From positions 824,238 to 888,237 of the forward strand of contig JAHBUK010000001.1 of the NCBI GenBank assembly GCA_019638115.1: 64,000 nucleotides of DNA, written 5' to 3'. Positions 38,703 to 48,819 of the stretch are shown piece after piece; the first letter of the stretch is position 1, and every line of letters starts with the position of its first letter. A program made the translations under genes and the position numbers. Under the pieces are notes generated by a model. That model was not told where the DNA came from. It ran no database searches and worked only from the letters and a program-made list of their open reading frames with translations. This stretch comes from Flavobacteriales bacterium. GTDB taxonomy: Bacteria > Bacteroidota > Bacteroidia > Flavobacteriales_F > PHOS-HE28.

Positions 38703-41324
38703 TCAGCGCGCGACCGCCAGGCGCGATACCCAGCGTTGGCCCTGGCTTCCTACGAGTTCCACCAGGTAGTTGCCGTTCACCAGACCACCAGTGCCGATCG
38801 CCTGGGGTGCAGCGCTACCCCGCAAGCCATCCTGCACCAGCACCGCGCGCCCGGCAGCGTCGAGGATCCGCAGGGAATACTCTCCCACATCGGCCAGCAC
38901 GTAAATCACATCGTTCGCCGGGTTCGGGTAAAGGCTGATGGATACGCCCGCAAACTCCTCCACTCCGGCGCAAGAGACCACCTCCAAGGTGGTGCTGGCC
39001 GAACCAGTGCAGCCCTCGGTCGTGGCATAGGTGTAGGTGATGATGTAGCTGCCGATGCCAGCCGCGGGATCGAAGGTGGTGGCCGGCACGCCGTTAACGG
39101 CATAGCTACCCCCTGCCGGCGAACCGCCCACAAGGTTGAATGGCGACCAGTTCACGCATGCGGAACCGTATGCGGCGATGCTCACCGTGGGCTCCGGGAT
39201 CACTTCCACGAAGACCGATGCTGCGCCCGTGCAACCGTTGCCATCGGTGGCGATGTACACGATGGTGGAGCTGCTGGTGAGCGTGGCATTGGTAAGTGCC
39301 GGATCGTTGCTCAACACCACGTCGCCGTTCAACCACGTGAGGGAAACGGGAGGAGCCGCGCCGATCACGTTGCCCATCAGGGTGAACTGCTGCCCGGAAC
39401 AGACACTGATCTGGGGCGGGCCCAGAATGCTCACTTCCAAGCCGGTGAACTCCACCATTACGCTGGCCGAAGTGCCGCAACCGGGCGCCGAGAAGGCGGT
39501 GACCGTGTAGGTGGTGGTGGTGTCCACCTGTACCGCTGCCGGGTTCTGCTCGCTGCTGCTGAAGCCAGCGGGATCGCTGCTCCACGCGTAGGTGACGCCG
39601 GTGAGCGTGCCCTCGATCCGCACATCATCCAACAACCAGCCGTAGTAGTTGATGGACACATCGGACGTGATGCGGAAACGCAGGCGGAAGGCACTGCTGG
39701 TGGAGAAGGCGGCCAGGTTGAAGGCCTCCTCGCGCCAGAGATCGGTGGCCGGACCCGTGCCCGGTGTGGCGGTGCTGCTGCCGAACTGGGTCTGCCATAC
39801 CGAATAGCTGTTGCGGCTGAAGCGTGCGTTGGGGTTGAACTGGCTGTTGCCCGTGCCCAGGTAACTGTTCGCGGGCAGCTGCGCCCAGTTGGCACCGCCG
39901 TTCACGGAATACTCCACAAAGCCGTAGTCGTAGCCCTGCTCCAAGGCGCAGATGTGCCAGAACTTCAGCACCGGGTTGGGCAGCGCGCTCAGGTCGAAAT
40001 TGTTCGTCATGGCATAGCTGCCATCGCCATCAACAGCGTGGGTGAGGCGAACGGAGTTGGCCCCCTCCATGAAATAGGTGCTGTTCTGCGCAGCGGTGAC
40101 ACCGGTGCCAGCCGTTCCCCAACCGGTGGCGGGGAAACTCTCGAAGCCCTGTTGGAACGCGGTGATGTTCAAGGGTACAGTGGCAGTGAGGTCCACCGGG
40201 CTGGAGACGCAGAGTTGTGTTTCGCTCGCAGCGGCCGTTACACTGGGCGGTGGCAACACCAGGCCCACCACCACCGTGCTGGTGCTGGCGTTGCAGCCGG
40301 TTACGCCGGCATTCGCGTTCAGCGTGTATGTGCCCACGTTGGCCGTGGAGAAGCCCGCCAAAGTGGGGTTCTCATCCGTGCTGGTGAAGCCATTGGGACC
40401 GGTCCAGGAGAAGGATGTGGCGAAGTTGGTGTTGGCCTGCAACTGCAGTTCGCCGCCTGCGCACACGGGGCCGGAAGAGCTCGGCGCAACGCTCACCAGC
40501 GGGGTGGAGCAGCACGTGGTGGTGGCGGCCCATCCCGGTGCGGTGAAGAAGAAACCACCATAGCTGAAGCGCAGGGTGATGCAACCCGATGGGTGCGTGC
40601 TGTTGAACGAACCGGGCAGGTTGGTGGTGAGGTTGCCGGAGAAGGTGCCCAGCAAGGGGAAGGTGTTGTCGGGTCCGTTGTAGATCCGCACGATGTCCTC
40701 CGCACGGGTGTTGAAGGCCGTGAAGGTGAGGTTGATGGCATCGCCGGGGCTGTCCGGGCAATAGGTGTAGTTCACGTTGTAGGGCAGCAGGTTGCCGGCA
40801 TAGTTGCCGTTGGGGCCACCGGCATCATACACCACGTTGCCGCAATACGAGATGATCGGCGCTGCGGAAAGGCACAGGCTGAAGGCGCCCGCCGCGCCCA
40901 GGTCGGTGTTGGTGAACACGCGGACCAGGTACGTGGTGTTGGCGGCCAGGCCCGGCAAGGCAATACTGGCAGGCGAGCCCGGGGTGCAGCTCACCAAGGC
41001 ACCGCTGCAATCCGTGGCGAACACTTCCACCGCCCAATGCCCGATATCACCGGCCGCGATGGCCAGGGTGAAGGGCGACTGGAAGCCGGTGGTGCTGAAG
41101 CTGTACCACACATCCTGCACGCTGCCTGCATCGCAGCTTACCGCTGCACCGGTGGCGGTGGCATCCACCGTGGTGCCGCTGATGGCATTCCCCGGGCAGG
41201 CCGCAGGTTCGTTCACTGCAAGTGCCGTGGCCGTGGCGCACGTGTTGTTCGCCGGTTGTGCCCAAAGCAACGTGGATGATGTGGCAAGGCCGGCACTTAG
41301 AAGGGCAGTGTACAATGCTCTCAT
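38703..41324 (-). CDS. T9SS type A surface protein with CUB-like and Ig-like domains
   Basis: 873 residues from ATG 41324 (MRALYTALLSAGLATSSTLLWAQ signal). After NTCATATALAVNEPAAC comes a pre-peptidase-like domain; residues about 180-300 resemble CUB (CGNVVYDAGGPNGNY, DIVRIYNGPDNTFPLLG, CITLRFSYGG). Then Ig-like SAVC/CAGGELQLQA modules, a MAM/jelly-roll-like middle with FSRNSYSVWQTQFG and LRFRITSDVSINYYGWLLDDVRIEG, and two more Ig-like modules. The C-terminus ISLYPNPANDVIYVLADVGEYSLRILDAAGRAV is a type A sorting domain (Por_Secre_tail). It is secreted by T9SS and anchored. Single gene behind a bidirectional terminator; no PorP/SprF partner. Confidence 0.9.
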   Translation of the reverse strand: MRALYTALLSAGLATSSTLLWAQPANNTCATATALAVNEPAACPGNAISGTTVDATATGAAVSCDAGSVQDVWYSFSTTGFQSPFTLAIAAGDIGHWAVEVFATDCSGALVSCTPGSPASIALPGLAANTTYLVRVFTNTDLGAAGAFSLCLSAAPIISYCGNVVYDAGGPNGNYAGNLLPYNVNYTYCPDSPGDAINLTFTAFNTRAEDIVRIYNGPDNTFPLLGTFSGNLTTNLPGSFNSTHPSGCITLRFSYGGFFFTAPGWAATTTCCSTPLVSVAPSSSGPVCAGGELQLQANTNFATSFSWTGPNGFTSTDENPTLAGFSTANVGTYTLNANAGVTGCNASTSTVVVGLVLPPPSVTAAASETQLCVSSPVDLTATVPLNITAFQQGFESFPATGWGTAGTGVTAAQNSTYFMEGANSVRLTHAVDGDGSYAMTNNFDLSALPNPVLKFWHICALEQGYDYGFVEYSVNGGANWAQLPANSYLGTGNSQFNPNARFSRNSYSVWQTQFGSSTATPGTGPATDLWREEAFNLAAFSTSSAFRLRFRITSDVSINYYGWLLDDVRIEGTLTGVTYAWSSDPAGFSSSEQNPAAVQVDTTTTYTVTAFSAPGCGTSASVMVEFTGLEVSILGPPQISVCSGQQFTLMGNVIGAAPPVSLTWLNGDVVLSNDPALTNATLTSSSTIVYIATDGNGCTGAASVFVEVIPEPTVSIAAYGSACVNWSPFNLVGGSPAGGSYAVNGVPATTFDPAAGIGSYIITYTYATTEGCTGSASTTLEVVSCAGVEEFAGVSISLYPNPANDVIYVLADVGEYSLRILDAAGRAVLVQDGLRGSAAPQAIGTGGLVNGNYLVELVGSQGQRWVSRLAVAR

Positions 41325-41402
41325 GAAGAAGTGTTTTGGTGAATGAAGCCCTCCAAAATAGCACCTGTCGCCACATGGCCAACAGGGCTTGCCATTCACC
41401 TC

Positions 41403-41410
41403 TACCTTCG
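41403..41410 (+). promoter_or_regulatory. Putative -7 box (TACCTTCG) for CDF exporter
   Basis: TACCTTCG ends eight bases before ATG 41419. Confidence 0.45.
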
Positions 41411-41418
41411 GGCCTCCC

Positions 41419-42333
41419 ATGGGGCACCACCACGCCGGGCACCACCACGCTCATCCGCACGGACACGCCAGCGCAGCCAGCGCACGTGCCCTGCGCATGG
41501 CCTTTTTCCTCAACCTCGCCTTCACCGTGGTGGAGGTCATCGGTGGCCTTTGGACCAACAGCATCGCGGTGCTCACCGATGCCCTGCACGACCTGGGCGA
41601 CTGCCTGGTGCTGGGTGCCGCGTGGTATCTGCAGCGGGTGGCCATGAAAGGCCGCGACGCTCGGTACAGCTACGGCTACGGACGCTACAGCATGCTCGGC
41701 GGATGGCTCACCAGCCTGGTGCTCATCGCAGGGGCGCTCTTCATGCTCGCCATGGCCGTGCCCCGCTTGCTGGAGCCCACCGAACCGCATGCCATGGGCA
41801 TGATCGGCTTCGCGCTCTTCGGGCTGCTCATGAACGGCCTGGCCGCCTGGCGCCTGCACGGCGGCACCACCCTCAACGAGCGCGGGGCCTACCTGCACCT
41901 GCTGGAGGATGTGCTCGGCTGGGCGGCCGTGCTCATCGGCGCCATCATCATCCACTTCACCGGCTGGGCCATCGTGGACCCCCTGCTCAGTGTGGCCATC
42001 AGCAGCTACATCCTGGTGAACGCCGTCGGCACCCTGCGCAAAGGCACCGGCATCCTCATGCAGCAGATCCCACCGGGCATCGACATGGACCAACTGCGCG
42101 AACGCCTGCTGGCCATTCCGCATGTGCTCGACCTGCACGACCAGCACATCTGGACGCTGGATGGCAGCTTCGTGATCCACACCGTACACCTGGTGGTGGA
42201 GGACGTGGACCAGCAGCAGGCCGCTGCATTGAAGGCCGAAGCGCGCCATACGCTCTTGCACGCCGGGGTACACCACGCCACCATCGAATTGGAGTGGCCG
42301 GGTGAGGATTGCACCGCAGGCACGCACGACTGA
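41419..42333 (+). CDS. Cation diffusion facilitator (CzcD-like metal exporter)
   Basis: 304 residues from ATG 41419, supported by the TACCTTCG box. A histidine-rich start (GHHHAGHHHAHPHGH) precedes six membrane segments. The transport site has H57 and D61 in LTDALHDLGD and H160 and D164 in YLHLLEDVLGW, the HD-HD set of zinc-type CDF proteins. DPLLSVAISSYILVNAVGTLRKGTGILMQQIPPGID links to the cytoplasmic domain IPHVLDLHDQHIWTLDGSFVIHTVHLVV. It exports zinc or similar divalent metal in exchange for protons. Confidence 0.95.
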   Translation: MGHHHAGHHHAHPHGHASAASARALRMAFFLNLAFTVVEVIGGLWTNSIAVLTDALHDLGDCLVLGAAWYLQRVAMKGRDARYSYGYGRYSMLGGWLTSLVLIAGALFMLAMAVPRLLEPTEPHAMGMIGFALFGLLMNGLAAWRLHGGTTLNERGAYLHLLEDVLGWAAVLIGAIIIHFTGWAIVDPLLSVAISSYILVNAVGTLRKGTGILMQQIPPGIDMDQLRERLLAIPHVLDLHDQHIWTLDGSFVIHTVHLVVEDVDQQQAAALKAEARHTLLHAGVHHATIELEWPGEDCTAGTHD

Positions 42334-42357
42334 ACACGCCACGTGCAGCGCACCTCC

Positions 42358-42365
42358 TACTTTCG
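42358..42365 (+). promoter_or_regulatory. Putative -7 box (TACTTTCG) for CotH-like gene
   Basis: TACTTTCG ends four bases before GTG 42370, which favours that GTG over the one at 42343. Confidence 0.4.
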
Positions 42366-42369
42366 GGCG

Positions 42370-44418
42370 GTGAGCCGGGAACTGCTGTTGCTGTTGTGCC
42401 TTTCCATCGCCGGGAGACCCTGCGCGCAGGTGCTCATCAACGAAGTGGAGCCCGCCGTGACCAATGGGCCCGATCGCATCGAGCTCTACAACAGCGGATC
42501 ACGCCCGGTTGATCTGCAGGGCATGCGCCTCGCGATGGACGGGCGCAGCCACCGCTTCGAGCAGAGCCTGCTGTTGGGTGCCCGTGAACACCTGGTCCTG
42601 CAGTGCGGCGGAACGCGTTCGGCAACACACCCTAGCCCGGCCTTCAAGCTGCCACGCAACGGCGGCACCCTGCTGCTGGTGGACCGCGACGGCAGCACCA
42701 TCCTCGACCTATTCGCATGGCCGGCCATGCGCTCCGGCATAAGCATGGGCCGTTCGCCGGACGGCGCCTCCACCTGGAGCTTTTTCGAGCAACCCACACC
42801 CGGCACCGCCAACCCCGCCGGGGCAGCCTGCCGGAGCACCGCAACACCGCCCCTGCCCAGCGCACCATCCGGGGTGTATGCCGAAGCCTTCGACCTGCAC
42901 CTGGAAGCCGCAGAAGGCAGCACGCTGTACTACACGCTGGATGGCAGCGCCCCCGACTCCCTGCACGCCCTGCGCTACACCGGCCCCATCCGCATGGAGG
43001 CCCATACCGTGGTGCGCGCCAAGGCTTGGGCAGCGGGGCAGTTGCCCAGTGCTGAGCTTGTTGCCAACTACGCCATCGGCCACGCCGAACGGGACTTCGT
43101 GGCAGTGGCCTGCGCACCCGAGGACCTCTTCGGCCCTTCCGGCATCTACCATCCGGGCACCCAGGCCAACCATACGCGCAGCGGTGCGGAATGGGAGCGT
43201 GCGGCCACCATCCAGTTCGTGGGTAAGCAGGACTATAACGGCGCCGTTGGGCTGCGGCTCAGCGGCAGCGGATCGCGCGGCCTTGGCAAACGCTCCTTCA
43301 AGGTTTACGCCCGCAAAGCGCTGAACAGCCCCGCGCAAGGACTGCCCATGCCCCAGGGTGCGGCGCTGCGCGAAGGGATCCTCCGGGCCGATGCCAGCCC
43401 GCACGCCTTCCTCCGCAACCTGCTGATGGAACAGGTGGTGGTGCGCAACGCCCTACACGTGGAAGTGCAGCCTTCCACTCCGCTGCCGCTCTACCTGAAC
43501 GGCCAGTACTGGGGCCTGTACCGCTGGATGCCCGCCAAGAACAAGGCCTGGTTGCAGGAGCGCAGTGGCGCCGAGGCCGTGGATGTGCTGGCAGGACCTG
43601 CCCTGCAAGCCATTGCCGGCAAGGATGCGCACTTCCGCGCAGCGCAGATGGCCCTGTTCAAAGGCGCGCCGTTGGACAGCCTGCAGCAAATGCTGGACGT
43701 GGAAAGCCTGCTGGACCTCGCCTGCCTGGACCTGTGGACCGGGCGCGGCGACCACGACCTGAACGTGCGCTGTTTCCGGCCCCGCCAAGCCGGTGGGCGT
43801 TGGCGGTGGGTGCTCTTCGACATGGACCTCTGGGCACCGGCCAACGAGAATTCCGTGGAGCGCATGTGCAGCGCCACCCTGCCCGAAACGCCCTACATCC
43901 ACCAGTTGCTGGCACACCCCGAGTTGCACCAAGGCCTGCTCGCCCGCCTCTGTGCGCTGCAAGCCACCGCACTGGCGCCCAACACCCTGCTACCGCTCAT
44001 CGACAGCCTGTATGGCGCACATGCCACCGAGCTGATGGCCGACCACCGCCGCTGGGAACTGGAGTTGGGCAATCCCGACCCACAACGGGTGCACGCCGAG
44101 CTGCGGGCATTCGCCCAAGCACGCCCCGCGCACCTCATGCGCCACCTGGCCGAACGCAGCGGGCACAAGCTCCGCACGGTGAGCATCGAAGCGCCGGAAG
44201 CCAGCGTGGCCATCCTTCTGTTGGAGGGGCTTCCCCTTTCCAGCGGAAAGCATGAAGTGCTCGCTTTCGAGGGCGTGCCCTTAAGGCTGGAGGCCAAAGT
44301 TGCCGAGGGCCATGAACTGGCCGGTTGGAAAGGCGCGCAGGATGCGGGCGACCATGCCCGGTTCGATCCGGGCCGTACGCGCTCGGTGCGGGCGCTTTTC
44401 CGGCCCTTGGTGCCCTGA
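42370..44418 (+). CDS. Secreted lamin-tail / CotH kinase-like protein
   Basis: 682 residues from GTG 42370 (an upstream GTG at 42343 is possible). Signal peptide [20 protein letters not shown], then a lamin-tail domain ([32 protein letters not shown]...) to about residue 145, and an FN3/CHB_HEX-like module ([27 protein letters not shown]). Residues about 240-560 match the CotH fold, with [12 protein letters not shown] and [11 protein letters not shown] near 455-485 as the kinase-like active site (N and DxD). CotH proteins phosphorylate secreted proteins in spores; Bacteroidota homologues are uncharacterised. The end is [18 protein letters not shown] with no T9SS sorting domain, so export is by Sec only. 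Confidence 0.85.
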   Translation: MSRELLLLLCLSIAGRPCAQVLINEVEPAVTNGPDRIELYNSGSRPVDLQGMRLAMDGRSHRFEQSLLLGAREHLVLQCGGTRSATHPSPAFKLPRNGGTLLLVDRDGSTILDLFAWPAMRSGISMGRSPDGASTWSFFEQPTPGTANPAGAACRSTATPPLPSAPSGVYAEAFDLHLEAAEGSTLYYTLDGSAPDSLHALRYTGPIRMEAHTVVRAKAWAAGQLPSAELVANYAIGHAERDFVAVACAPEDLFGPSGIYHPGTQANHTRSGAEWERAATIQFVGKQDYNGAVGLRLSGSGSRGLGKRSFKVYARKALNSPAQGLPMPQGAALREGILRADASPHAFLRNLLMEQVVVRNALHVEVQPSTPLPLYLNGQYWGLYRWMPAKNKAWLQERSGAEAVDVLAGPALQAIAGKDAHFRAAQMALFKGAPLDSLQQMLDVESLLDLACLDLWTGRGDHDLNVRCFRPRQAGGRWRWVLFDMDLWAPANENSVERMCSATLPETPYIHQLLAHPELHQGLLARLCALQATALAPNTLLPLIDSLYGAHATELMADHRRWELELGNPDPQRVHAELRAFAQARPAHLMRHLAERSGHKLRTVSIEAPEASVAILLLEGLPLSSGKHEVLAFEGVPLRLEAKVAEGHELAGWKGAQDAGDHARFDPGRTRSVRALFRPLVP

Positions 44419-45108
44419 TCAGGCGTTCACCGCCTGCAGCAGCGACTCGAAGAGGTACTTGCCGTCGGTATTGCCCAGTCGCTCATCGGCAGCGCGCTCG
44501 GGGTGCGGCATCATGCCGAACACGTTGCGGGCAGCGTTGCAGATGCCGGCGATGTTCTCCTTGCTGCCGTTGGGGTTGGCCAGTTCGGAGATGCGCCCTT
44601 CGGCATCGCAGTAACGGAAGAGCACCTGGTCCTTCTCGTGCAGGGCCTTCAGCGTGGCGGAGTCGGCGTGGTAGCGGCCTTCGCCGTGGGCGATCGGGAT
44701 CTTCAAGGCGCGATCGGGCACCGCCGCGGTGATCAAGGTCTTGCGGGTGGCCGGGCGGATGTACACGTTCTTCGCGATGAAGCGCTGGCCTTCATTGTGC
44801 AGCAGCGCACCGGGCAGCAGGCCCGCCTCGCACAGCACCTGGAAACCGTTGCATACGCCGAACACCAGGCCGCCCTTTGCAGCGTGTGCGGCCACCTCCT
44901 GCATGATGGGTGAGAAGCGTGCGATGGCGCCGCTGCGCAGGTAGTCGCCGTAGGAGAACCCGCCGGGCAACACCACCACGTCCACCCCTTTCAGGTCGTG
45001 CTCCTTGTGCCAGAGGGTCTCCACCTGCTGGCCCATCACGGTGCCCAGCACGTGTACCATATCCTCATCACAGTTGGAACCGGGGAAAGTGACGACACCG
45101 AATTTCAT
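44419..45108 (-). CDS. purQ: Phosphoribosylformylglycinamidine synthase subunit PurQ
   Basis: 229 residues from ATG 45108 ([17 protein letters not shown]). The glutamine amidotransferase subunit of FGAM synthase in purine synthesis. Triad: C86 in [12 protein letters not shown]202 and E204 in [25 protein letters not shown] is the PurQ-specific block. A stand-alone PurQ implies that the small-type PurL and PurS are elsewhere, which is notable because some Bacteroidota use the fused large PurL. The stop abuts the convergent CotH-like gene with no gap. A TACCTTCG box lies at 45149-45156. Confidence 0.96.
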   Translation of the reverse strand: MKFGVVTFPGSNCDEDMVHVLGTVMGQQVETLWHKEHDLKGVDVVVLPGGFSYGDYLRSGAIARFSPIMQEVAAHAAKGGLVFGVCNGFQVLCEAGLLPGALLHNEGQRFIAKNVYIRPATRKTLITAAVPDRALKIPIAHGEGRYHADSATLKALHEKDQVLFRYCDAEGRISELANPNGSKENIAGICNAARNVFGMMPHPERAADERLGNTDGKYLFESLLQAVNA

Positions 45109-45148
45109 GCTCCTTGGCCTGGCGGGCGCCAATGCCCGAAAGGTGCGG

Positions 45149-45156
45149 CGAAGGTA
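45149..45156 (-). promoter_or_regulatory. Putative -7 box (TACCTTCG) for purQ
   Basis: On the minus strand, 40 bases before the purQ ATG and back to back with the box at 45191. Confidence 0.45.
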
Positions 45157-45190
45157 ACCCGCGCGGGCCACTTGGCTGGCGGTGCAGGGC

Positions 45191-45198
45191 TACATTTG
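45191..45198 (+). promoter_or_regulatory. Putative -7 box (TACATTTG) for epimerase gene
   Basis: Exact TAnnTTTG, ending 20 bases before ATG 45219; identical to the ftsX and leuS boxes. Confidence 0.6.
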
Positions 45199-45218
45199 GC
45201 CCCGTTCAACCCACCACC

Positions 45219-46169
45219 ATGTCCAGCAAGCGCATCCTTGTCATCGGCTCCAGCGGCCAGATCGGTACCGAACTCGTGGAAGGGCTGCGTGCCCGTTTCG
45301 GCAACGAGCACGTGGTGGCCTCCGACATCAAGGAACCCCAGGTGGAACAGAGCGGGCCCTTCGTGATGGTGGACGCCATGGACCGCCGCGGCATCGAACG
45401 CATCATCGACAAGTACGCCATCACCGAGGTGTACCTCCTGGCCGCATTGCTCAGCGCCACCGCCGAGAAGGACCCCGCCTTCGCCTGGAAACTGAACATG
45501 GAGAGCCTCTTCATCGTGCTCGAACTGGCGCGCGAAGGCAAGCTGAAGAAGGTCTACTGGCCCAGCAGCATCGCCGTGTTCGGGCCCAGCACACCCAAGG
45601 ACCATACGCCCCAGCACACCATCGCTGAACCCAGCACGGTGTACGGCATCAGCAAGCAGGCCGGCGAGCAGTGGTGCGCCTATTACCACAAGCGCTACGG
45701 CGTGGACGTGCGCAGCATCCGCTACCCGGGCCTCATCGGTTGGAAGAGCGCACCCGGCGGCGGCACCACCGATTATGCCGTGCACATCTTCCACGAGGCG
45801 CTGAAGCACGGCCGCTACACCAGCTTCCTGGGGCCGCAGAGCACGCTGCCCATGATGTACATGCCCGACGCGATCCGCGCCACCATAGACCTGATGGAGG
45901 CCCCGGCCGGGCAGGTGAAGGAGCGCACCAGCTACAACCTGGCGGGCTTCAGCTTCAACCCCGAGGAGATCGCGGCGGAACTGCGCAGGCACGTGCCCGC
46001 CCTGGTGCTGGACTATGCCCCCGATCAGCGCCAGGCGATCGCCGACAGCTGGCCGCGCAGCATTGACGATAGCGCAGCCCGCACCGATTGGGGCTGGAAA
46101 CCGGACTACGACCTGGCCGCCATGGTGGACGACATGGTGCTGAACCTGCGGCGCGAGCTGGGGGCGTAG
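45219..46169 (+). CDS. NAD-dependent epimerase/L-threonine 3-dehydrogenase (SDR type)
   Basis: 316 residues from ATG 45219. MSSKRILVIGSSGQIGTELV is the NAD-binding loop (GSSGQIG), VASDIKEP the cofactor ribose contact, VYLLAALLSATAEKDP and WPSSIAVFGPST follow, and the catalytic Y-x3-K is VYGISKQAGE. The set AALLSATAEKDP, PSSIAVFGP, RYPGLIGWKSAPGGGTTDYAV, FLGPQSTLPMMYMPDAIRATIDLM is typical of the short-chain L-threonine dehydrogenase, which oxidises threonine to 2-amino-3-ketobutyrate. A kbl partner is not in the window. Confidence 0.92.
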   Translation: MSSKRILVIGSSGQIGTELVEGLRARFGNEHVVASDIKEPQVEQSGPFVMVDAMDRRGIERIIDKYAITEVYLLAALLSATAEKDPAFAWKLNMESLFIVLELAREGKLKKVYWPSSIAVFGPSTPKDHTPQHTIAEPSTVYGISKQAGEQWCAYYHKRYGVDVRSIRYPGLIGWKSAPGGGTTDYAVHIFHEALKHGRYTSFLGPQSTLPMMYMPDAIRATIDLMEAPAGQVKERTSYNLAGFSFNPEEIAAELRRHVPALVLDYAPDQRQAIADSWPRSIDDSAARTDWGWKPDYDLAAMVDDMVLNLRRELGA

Positions 46170-46230
46170 CGCAACCTTGGGGGCCGCACCAGCGTATCGC
46201 GCACGGTTTTTCCGCGAAGCGCTAGTGCCC

Positions 46231-47130
46231 ATGCCACGTACCAAACACCTTCCGCTACTGGTCGTACTGGCCCTGTTGCTGGTGGTCCCCGCCACCTTCG
46301 CACAGGGCAACACCATTGCCCAGGACACCCTGAACCGGGTGGACGACATGGGCCGCAAACAAGGCCACTGGCGCATTGTGGCACCCAGCACCGACAAGCC
46401 CGGCTATGCGGATGGCGCGCTGGTGGAGGAAGGCCGCTACACCAACAGCAAACGCGTGGGCGTGTGGCGCCGCTACTGGCCCAACGGGAACGTGATGAGC
46501 GAGATCACCTACCAGATGGGGCGGCCCAAGGGCGAGTACAAGACCTACTACCCCAGCGGCAAAGTGGAGGAGAGCGGCAGCTGGGACCTGGACCGCAACA
46601 CGGGCAAATTCCAGCGCTTCCACCCCAACGGCAAGCTGGCGCAGGACTTCGTGTTCAACGAGCATGGGCTGCGCGATGGCGAACAGAAATACTACCACGA
46701 GAACGGGCAACTGGCCGTGCAGGTGCAGGTGAAGGAAGGACGCGAGGAAGGCAGCCTGAAACGCTACACGGCCGAAGGCCAATTGCAGCAGGTGGCCGAG
46801 TTCAACAACGGCGTCATCAACCAGGCCAACAGCCGCTACGTGCGCAGTGTGCCCAAGGCCGAGGATGTGAAGGTGGATGCCAGCGCACCCGCCGCACCTG
46901 CCGTAAGTGCCGAGGAAAAGCCCAACGCCGTACCCTTCCGCGAGAACGGCTACAACACGCTGTATGACAAACAGCTCCGCATCTCCCAGCAAGGCGAGTT
47001 CGTGAACGGGCGCCTGCACAATGGCAAGCGCTACACCTACAACAGCGATGGCATTCTCACCCGCATCCAGATCTTCAAGGGCGGCCGTTACGCCGGTGAT
47101 GCGGTGATCACGGACGAGGATAGGCAGTGA
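46231..47130 (+). CDS. YwqK/MORN-repeat periplasmic protein
   Basis: 299 residues from ATG 46231 with signal peptide MPRTKHLPLLVVLALLLVVPATFAQ. The body contains about seven copies of the YxNGxxxxEYxYxxGxxxG motif: EEGRYTNSKRVGVWRRYWPNGNV, SEITYQMGRPKGEYKTYYPSGKV, FNEHGLRDGEQKYYHENGQL, VQVKEGREEGSLKRYTAEGQL, FVNGRLHNGKRYTYNSDGIL. Such repeats make open beta structures; function unknown. Bases 46973-47054, near its 3' end, are echoed at 48820-48901 after an inserted, lower-GC T9SS gene, so this gene is itself a site of insertion. Confidence 0.83.
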   Translation: MPRTKHLPLLVVLALLLVVPATFAQGNTIAQDTLNRVDDMGRKQGHWRIVAPSTDKPGYADGALVEEGRYTNSKRVGVWRRYWPNGNVMSEITYQMGRPKGEYKTYYPSGKVEESGSWDLDRNTGKFQRFHPNGKLAQDFVFNEHGLRDGEQKYYHENGQLAVQVQVKEGREEGSLKRYTAEGQLQQVAEFNNGVINQANSRYVRSVPKAEDVKVDASAPAAPAVSAEEKPNAVPFRENGYNTLYDKQLRISQQGEFVNGRLHNGKRYTYNSDGILTRIQIFKGGRYAGDAVITDEDRQ

Positions 47131-47163
47131 GTTGAGGGTGTTGACCGAGCGGGTACTGGCCCA

Positions 47164-48747
47164 CTATTCACGCACCCAACCGCCCTGAGCGACCGGTATT
47201 CCGTTCCTGTCAATCACTTGGTACACGTATGCTCCGGAGCCAAGGTGCGTGGCAGAAAGCCATGCCTTGTTCTCGTGCACCGTGCTTGAAGCAACCCTTC
47301 GACCAAGTGCATCCAACAATTGCACACTTGCACCGGATAGAGGCGGTCCAGAAAGCAGGATGTTGAAGCCCTCCACACCGGGGTTGGGGAACACCCTGTG
47401 TCGAACTGGCGCCGAGGCTTCCGCAATGTTGTTCACACAAGCCTCCGGACCGAATTTGGCAGCCCACATCATGGCCCCATCAACAGTATTGAGCTGCCTG
47501 CGTGATCCGATCACTACATAGCCGCCATCACTTGTAGGCCGAATGCGCGTTGGCAGGTAGTACGCGTTCTCATCAAAGCCATCGATCACCTGCTCGCACA
47601 ACACGTTGAAGGCAGTATCGAGCTTTAGGATCCGGATCCTTGAGGGCTGGACGGGCTCCAGCGGGGACAGTTCACCTTGTGAATTAAGCGCTATTTGGAG
47701 ATTCTCCATCTGGCAGTAAAGCAGGTTGCCATTCTGGTCCATGGCCAGTGCTTCCAGTGCCGCGCTATGATCCAAATGGAACGGATCTGGGGGAAGGAAG
47801 TGACTAAGCGTATCGCCCTCATCGGTCATCCGTAGCAACATGCCGCCCGTGCCTTGGGTCAGAGACCCATGAGTAGCGCTAACGACATAATTGCCTGAAG
47901 GTAGTGGTACCATGCAGGGGCTGTCCGTAATACGCATCACAGTTCCTATTGGAATGGGTCCACCTGTAACACGTTCGGGAGCAAAGAAATACTGGGTCAC
48001 TTCAAGGCTGTGATCCATCCAAAGGAAGTGACTTGACCGGTAGAATCCCGACCCAAGCACGGACCCCAACACCGCCACCACGGTCCCCCTTGTAGCATCA
48101 TGAAGTCCATGAAGAGGGATCACATCCAATCCATTTTGCGAAAGCAGTGTTAGACCTCCCAATTGAACTCCATCCTGGTCAAGTTGGACTATTTCGCCTT
48201 CCATGAAAGCAGTTGTTCCGGGTATTCCGCCTGCCATCAACAAGACCTTTCCAGAGTCGCCTAATACGACGTTTTCCATGAAAAGGCGCTGTCGCTCGGG
48301 AACCGGATAGACCATGCCAACGGTTGTGACCAGCCCCGAATTGAACACGTGCTTGAAAAATGCAGGAATACCATCCTGTTGCAGGAGCACGCCATAAGCG
48401 GAGAAATCCTCGAAGTCTGTACTGGAAGTCAAGCAACAGACATTGGGAAGACTCCCATTCAATTGTGGTGAAGTTTGCGACACCAGCGATCCAGTGCTGG
48501 TCAATCTATGGATCACTACATCGGCACTTCCCTGAGGCCCATCACGCACTGTCGTGGCAAGAAGGTATCCATCTGGTAGTTCAATAATGTCCCGGGTCCA
48601 TGCATTCGACCCTGGAAAGGCCTCCTGATAGGACCATTCGGTTTGCGCTTGCACACATATGGTCTGAACACAAGCTGCGATCAATAGTAGTTTCACGGAA
48701 ATGCTCAGTTGGATGGAACGATCGCTGGCAAGGACGGCAGGAATCAT
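47164..48747 (-). CDS. T9SS type A cargo protein, beta-propeller-like, lower GC
   Basis: 527 residues from ATG 48747, supported by a TAACTTCG box seven bases upstream; a GTG further in (SVKLLLIAACVQTICVQAQ) would give a shorter signal. The middle carries repeated DGYLLA/GGYVVIGSR segments typical of propeller-like (delta-60) repeats. The C-terminus HRVFPNPGVEGFNILLSGPPLSGASVQLLDALGRRV is a type A sorting domain. Codon use and GC are clearly lower than in neighbours. It is flanked by the 3' end of the ywqK-like gene on one side and a remnant of that same end on the other, so it appears to have been inserted. Confidence 0.8.
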   Translation of the reverse strand: MIPAVLASDRSIQLSISVKLLLIAACVQTICVQAQTEWSYQEAFPGSNAWTRDIIELPDGYLLATTVRDGPQGSADVVIHRLTSTGSLVSQTSPQLNGSLPNVCCLTSSTDFEDFSAYGVLLQQDGIPAFFKHVFNSGLVTTVGMVYPVPERQRLFMENVVLGDSGKVLLMAGGIPGTTAFMEGEIVQLDQDGVQLGGLTLLSQNGLDVIPLHGLHDATRGTVVAVLGSVLGSGFYRSSHFLWMDHSLEVTQYFFAPERVTGGPIPIGTVMRITDSPCMVPLPSGNYVVSATHGSLTQGTGGMLLRMTDEGDTLSHFLPPDPFHLDHSAALEALAMDQNGNLLYCQMENLQIALNSQGELSPLEPVQPSRIRILKLDTAFNVLCEQVIDGFDENAYYLPTRIRPTSDGGYVVIGSRRQLNTVDGAMMWAAKFGPEACVNNIAEASAPVRHRVFPNPGVEGFNILLSGPPLSGASVQLLDALGRRVASSTVHENKAWLSATHLGSGAYVYQVIDRNGIPVAQGGWVRE

Positions 48748-48754
48748 GCGCTTC

Positions 48755-48762
48755 CGAAGTTA
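48755..48762 (-). promoter_or_regulatory. Putative -7 box (TAACTTCG)
   Basis: On the minus strand, seven bases before ATG 48747 of the T9SS cargo gene. Confidence 0.4.
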
Positions 48763-48819
48763 TGTACTCTGAAGACGAAGCCGAGATCCATTGGGGGCCG
48801 CGGATAGAACCCGCACGCC

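Noticed and set aside
38736..41279. 847-residue plus-strand frame opposite the type A surface protein
   Set aside because: The minus strand codes a signal peptide, CUB/Ig-like modules and a sorting domain; the plus frame is Gly/Arg/Ala-rich noise.
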